A stretch of DNA of 16,815 nt from DATLYB01 sp964502525 (GTDB lineage: Bacteria; Bacteroidota; Bacteroidia; Chitinophagales; CAIOSU01): positions 1 through 16,815 of the forward strand of contig CAZCXH010000108.1 in assembly GCA_964502525.1 (NCBI GenBank), read 5' to 3'. Each line of letters opens with the position of its first letter. Position 1 is the stretch's first letter. The notes under the pieces were generated by a model that was not told the DNA's origin, made no database searches, and saw only the letters and a list, made by a program, of their open reading frames with translations. This document shows positions 15,554 to 16,815 of the stretch, one piece after another. The position numbers and the translations under genes are program-made.

Positions 15554-16815
15554 CTACCTTATCAGCGTCACGCTGCCCTTCCGGTAGTCATCAGCGTACT
15601 TGAGGCGGGTTCCATCGCAGAACAAAGCCTCAACATAATAAACATATACACCGGGATTGAGCAATTTCCCCTTATAAGTGCCGTCCCAACCGAGGCTCTG
15701 GTCGGTTGATTCAAACATCACATTCCCCCATCGGTCTGCGACAATGAAGCGCAATTGGTCAATACCCCGTCCATAAACATAGAAAATATCATTTATCCCA
15801 TCTCCATTGGGCGTGAACGCGTTCGGGACATATATTGATCGGAAGCAATCGGGATTATCGGGCCTGAAAATGTTTTTGACTGTCAGTTGAATGCTGTCAG
15901 TGGCCTTGCAGGCATTGGAATCTGTAACGACAACATAATATGTTATATCCTTGACAACGGGCGTAGTCAGCGGGTTCCAGCATTCCTCACAGCTTAAGTA
16001 ATCGGAGGGCGACCATTTGATGCCGGGCTGAAGATTGTTGGAATAAGCCTGGAGCTGGAGGGTTTGCCCGGAGTCAACGCCAAAGGGGGAAGCAGGCTCG
16101 ATCCAGACTTCAAGCGTATTGTTCCTGACCTGCAATTGTGTTGTTACGATGCTGTCGCATCCGTTTGCCGCATCCAGCGTGTCATGGAATGTAACCGAAT
16201 TAAAATACCATACGCTGTCAATCATTGCGGAATCTCCTTCGCAGATGGGGATCCGGATGGTGTAAACGATGGGATTGATAACGGAAATCCTTGTTATGAT
16301 TATGCTGCTGTCGCATCCATTGGCAGCCGGGACAGTGTCAAAGTAAGTGCCGGGGGAAGTCCTCCATGCACCTCCAGCAAACAATGAATCCCCTCTGCAC
16401 AAGGTGGCTTCACTATTAATGACTATATCTTTAAAAACATCAACATTCGTTACGATGATGCTGTCGCACCCGCTGACAGCGTGGAAGGTATCAACCAATG
16501 CAGTATCGTTGAAATAGGTTATTCCATTATATATATCTCCTTTGCAAAGCGGGATTGTCAGCGTGTCTCTTGTCGGAATTGTGATGGTGATGATGGTGGT
16601 GACGATTGAATCGCATCCAACGGAAGAAACGAGCGTGTCAATCAAAACCGCATTGCCGAAATACTGAACACCGTTGTAAGACTGTCCCGCGCAAAGCGAA
16701 ACCGGATTGTTGGAAGACACTTCCGGAGTGAGGGTGATGATAGTAGTGACAATCGAGTCACATCCAACGGAAGAAACGAGCGTGTCAATCAAAACCGCAT
16801 TGCCGAAATACTGAA
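15554..16815 (-). CDS. GCDSI-repeat surface protein with T9SS type B (gliding-motility-associated) C-terminal domain, 5' end missing
   Basis: A secreted, probably very long repeat protein, of which only the last ~420 residues are in the window. The frame is open to the right edge, so the real start lies outside; a TTG near 16792 is internal to a repeat. Five repeats of 49-52 residues, each with a GCDS motif (147, 147, 153 and 156 nt spacing), run from about 16800 to 16130. They alternate with conserved Cys positions (LCAGQSYNG, LCKGDIYNG, LCRGDSL, ICEGDS). A Pro/Gly-containing segment and one further Cys-rich domain follow. The type B C-terminal domain begins at YVPNAFTPNGDGIND (about 15800-15840) and runs to the TAG. 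Such domains direct T9SS secretion and surface attachment. It ends 71 bp before the preferred start of the beta-CASP gene. Confidence 0.9.
   Translation of the reverse strand, partial: QYFGNAVLIDTLVSSVGCDSIVTTIITLTPEVSSNNPVSLCAGQSYNGVQYFGNAVLIDTLVSSVGCDSIVTTIITITIPTRDTLTIPLCKGDIYNGITYFNDTALVDTFHAVSGCDSIIVTNVDVFKDIVINSEATLCRGDSLFAGGAWRTSPGTYFDTVPAANGCDSSIIITRISVINPIVYTIRIPICEGDSAMIDSVWYFNSVTFHDTLDAANGCDSIVTTQLQVRNNTLEVWIEPASPFGVDSGQTLQLQAYSNNLQPGIKWSPSDYLSCEECWNPLTTPVVKDITYYVVVTDSNACKATDSIQLTVKNIFRPDNPDCFRSIYVPNAFTPNGDGINDIFYVYGRGIDQLRFIVADRWGNVMFESTDQSLGWDGTYKGKLLNPGVYVYYVEALFCDGTRLKYADDYRKGSVTLIR
16614..16668 (-). repeat. 55-bp exact repeat in the GCDSI gene, copy 1
   Basis: Identical over 55 bases to 16761-16815, with the preceding base different. 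It lies in two neighbouring protein repeats that are also very similar just outside the exact match, so this is real tandem duplication within the gene. Confidence 0.92.
16761..16815 (-). repeat. 55-bp exact repeat in the GCDSI gene, copy 2, at the end of the window
   Basis: The last 55 bases of the window repeat 16614-16668 exactly. A contig ending precisely at the far end of a 55-bp repeat suggests the assembler stopped there because the k-mer was ambiguous. The number of repeat units in the real gene is therefore unknown. Confidence 0.92.

Noticed and set aside
15547..15575. Intrinsic terminator after the type B T9SS gene (CAGCG/CGCTG hairpin then T7 on the minus strand)
   Set aside because: The 5-bp stem lies within the coding region and is separated from the T-run by about 9 nt, too far for a standard terminator.

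Overview
The window looks like part of a Bacteroidota chromosome, probably an uncultured Chitinophagales/Sphingobacteriales-type organism assembled from short reads. The reasons are two type IX secretion (T9SS) cargo proteins with type A and type B C-terminal sorting domains, TAnnTTTG-like -7 boxes, weak Shine-Dalgarno sequences, and a heavy-metal RND pump fused to its outer-membrane factor. No plasmid or phage genes are visible.

Left third (1-6624, + strand): after the tail of an unidentified gene comes a heavy-metal efflux operon. It holds a CzcA/CusA-type RND pump fused in frame to a TolC/CzcC-type outer-membrane factor (214-4766, interrupted by an artefactual 100-N gap), a small four-helix-bundle protein of the 23S rRNA intervening-sequence family (4871-5236), and a His-rich CzcB/CusB-type adaptor lipoprotein (5275-6624). 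Pump, outer-membrane domain and adaptor together supply a whole tripartite exporter for divalent metals. Arrays of a 7-nt repeat (GCAATAG or its complement) occur at four places: upstream of czcA, inside czcA at the RND/TolC junction, and on each side of the four-helix-bundle gene. The last two are in opposite orientation, so that gene sits between inverted arrays, and the right-hand array encodes the signal peptide of the adaptor. This is the most interesting structure in the window.

Middle (6625-7152): a gene-poor stretch with two clean inverted repeats, then tRNA-Pro(CGG) on the minus strand with its own promoter-like box.

Right part (7153-16815, all minus strand): a RhlE-like DEAD-box RNA helicase, a 1441-residue secreted beta-helix protein (T9SS type A), a membrane fatty acid desaturase, a beta-CASP metallo-beta-lactamase RNase-like protein, and the 3' part of a type B T9SS protein made of near-identical GCDSI repeats. 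-7 boxes inside the longest possible reading frames indicate that the helicase starts at a TTG and the beta-CASP protein at a GTG.

Assembly notes: the N gap is flanked by two identical 55-bp copies. The window's last 55 bases repeat an earlier 55-bp stretch exactly. Both fit a de Bruijn assembly with k=55. Collapsing the gap duplicate restores one continuous czcA-tolC frame.
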